NCBI GenBank assembly: GCA_030141605.1
Contig: JAQGDQ010000200.1
Location: 248,001-312,000 of the forward strand
Length of the DNA stretch: 64,000 nt
Reading direction: 5' to 3'
DNA from: Tubiluchus corallicola
Taxonomy: Eukaryota; Priapulida; Priapulimorpha; Priapulimorphida; Tubiluchidae
This document shows, one piece after another, positions 63,700-64,000 of this stretch. Position 1 is the first letter of the stretch. Each line of letters starts with the position of its first letter. Below the pieces are notes generated by a model that searched no databases, was not told the DNA's origin, and worked only from the letters and a program-made list of their open reading frames with translations. The position numbers and the translations under genes were made by a program.

Positions 63700-64000
63700 T
63701 TCGAGGCTACAGCTTCGACGACGGCACCATTTGTGGCGATCTATACATCAAACGAAAGGTCTCGATCTAGTGTCGTCTCATTGATGGTTTATTCTTCGAA
63801 TCGGGCCCACCTTGCCGTTTTTTGCAAAAAATTGCAAAAGTTATACGGCTGAGATGTAGAGAACGGGAATGGGCCGAGAGTGGTGCTGGGTATGGATACA
63901 TAGCCCGTTCAGCGGTGGGTATAGTAGGCATATTTAGAATTCGCGAGAGGGCCACGGCGTCCCGTAACGGGCGTTTTCCTGGACCCAACTCGCGATTTTT
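63700..64000. other. GC-richer segment running off the window edge
   Basis: Base composition changes abruptly after the TA-rich tract ending near 63697, to about half GC. A minus-strand frame (63988-63767) and words such as GGCCACGGCGTCCCGTAACG are unlike the rest of the window. It may be the edge of a mobile element or of an unrelated gene; the window stops before this can be judged. Confidence 0.35.

Overview
This is AT-rich animal (metazoan) nuclear DNA. The evidence is a ten-coding-exon mitochondrial isovaleryl-CoA dehydrogenase gene with GT-AG introns, a RAD1 checkpoint gene, TATA-box promoters with small leader exons, long CT, GT and TTA microsatellites, tRNA-derived SINEs, and nonautonomous DNA transposons. 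The phylum cannot be fixed from the sequence; the lineage-specific secreted Gly/Tyr- and Gln-rich proteins fit an invertebrate that makes an extracellular matrix, mucus, cement or shell-like material.

Region 1 (about 2.8-31.2 kb) is the most unusual part. Nine minus-strand genes encode small secreted proteins (65-183 aa) that I do not recognise as any named family. Eight full members share one layout: signal peptide, variable and often Gln-rich linker, a core of the type C-x(2-4)-hydrophobic-N-x-x-F/L-x-I/V-N, and a C-terminal signature close to G-x-F/L-G-x-x-L/I-x-D-P-x-A-x-x-x-R-x-E. Three of them (7.3, 10.5 and 13.9 kb) sit in tandem units of about 3.3 kb; the middle copy has lost its core and its leader region. 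Two members (2.8-4.0 and 25.9-27.1 kb) have the signal peptide split by an intron directly after the first few codons. I reconstructed both from in-phase splice sites. Inside this region one plus-strand gene (28.8-29.9 kb) encodes a Tyr/Gly/Gln repeat protein.

Region 2 (33.3-41.8 kb) holds two minus-strand paralogues that encode secreted Gly-rich proteins with a shared, apparently undescribed C-terminal module (F-G-F-D-N-F-G and S-G-E-G-K-T-E-Q-G-A motifs). They and the 28.8 kb gene have a TATA box and a short noncoding leader exon, with an intron ending just before the ATG; several family-1 genes share this plan, so the neighbourhood looks like a co-expressed secretory gene cluster.

Region 3 (about 42-48 kb) has no gene I can support; it holds tRNA-like SINE heads, a near-perfect hairpin and small tandem duplications.

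Region 4 (48.3-60.0 kb) is housekeeping: IVD (minus) and RAD1 (plus), arranged head to head about 1.5 kb apart. IVD introns carry a Tigger-like relic with another terminal-inverted-repeat element nested inside it, a hAT-like MITE with an 8-bp target duplication, and a GC-rich minisatellite. The last 4 kb hold a tRNA-derived SINE and a GC-richer unknown segment at the window edge.
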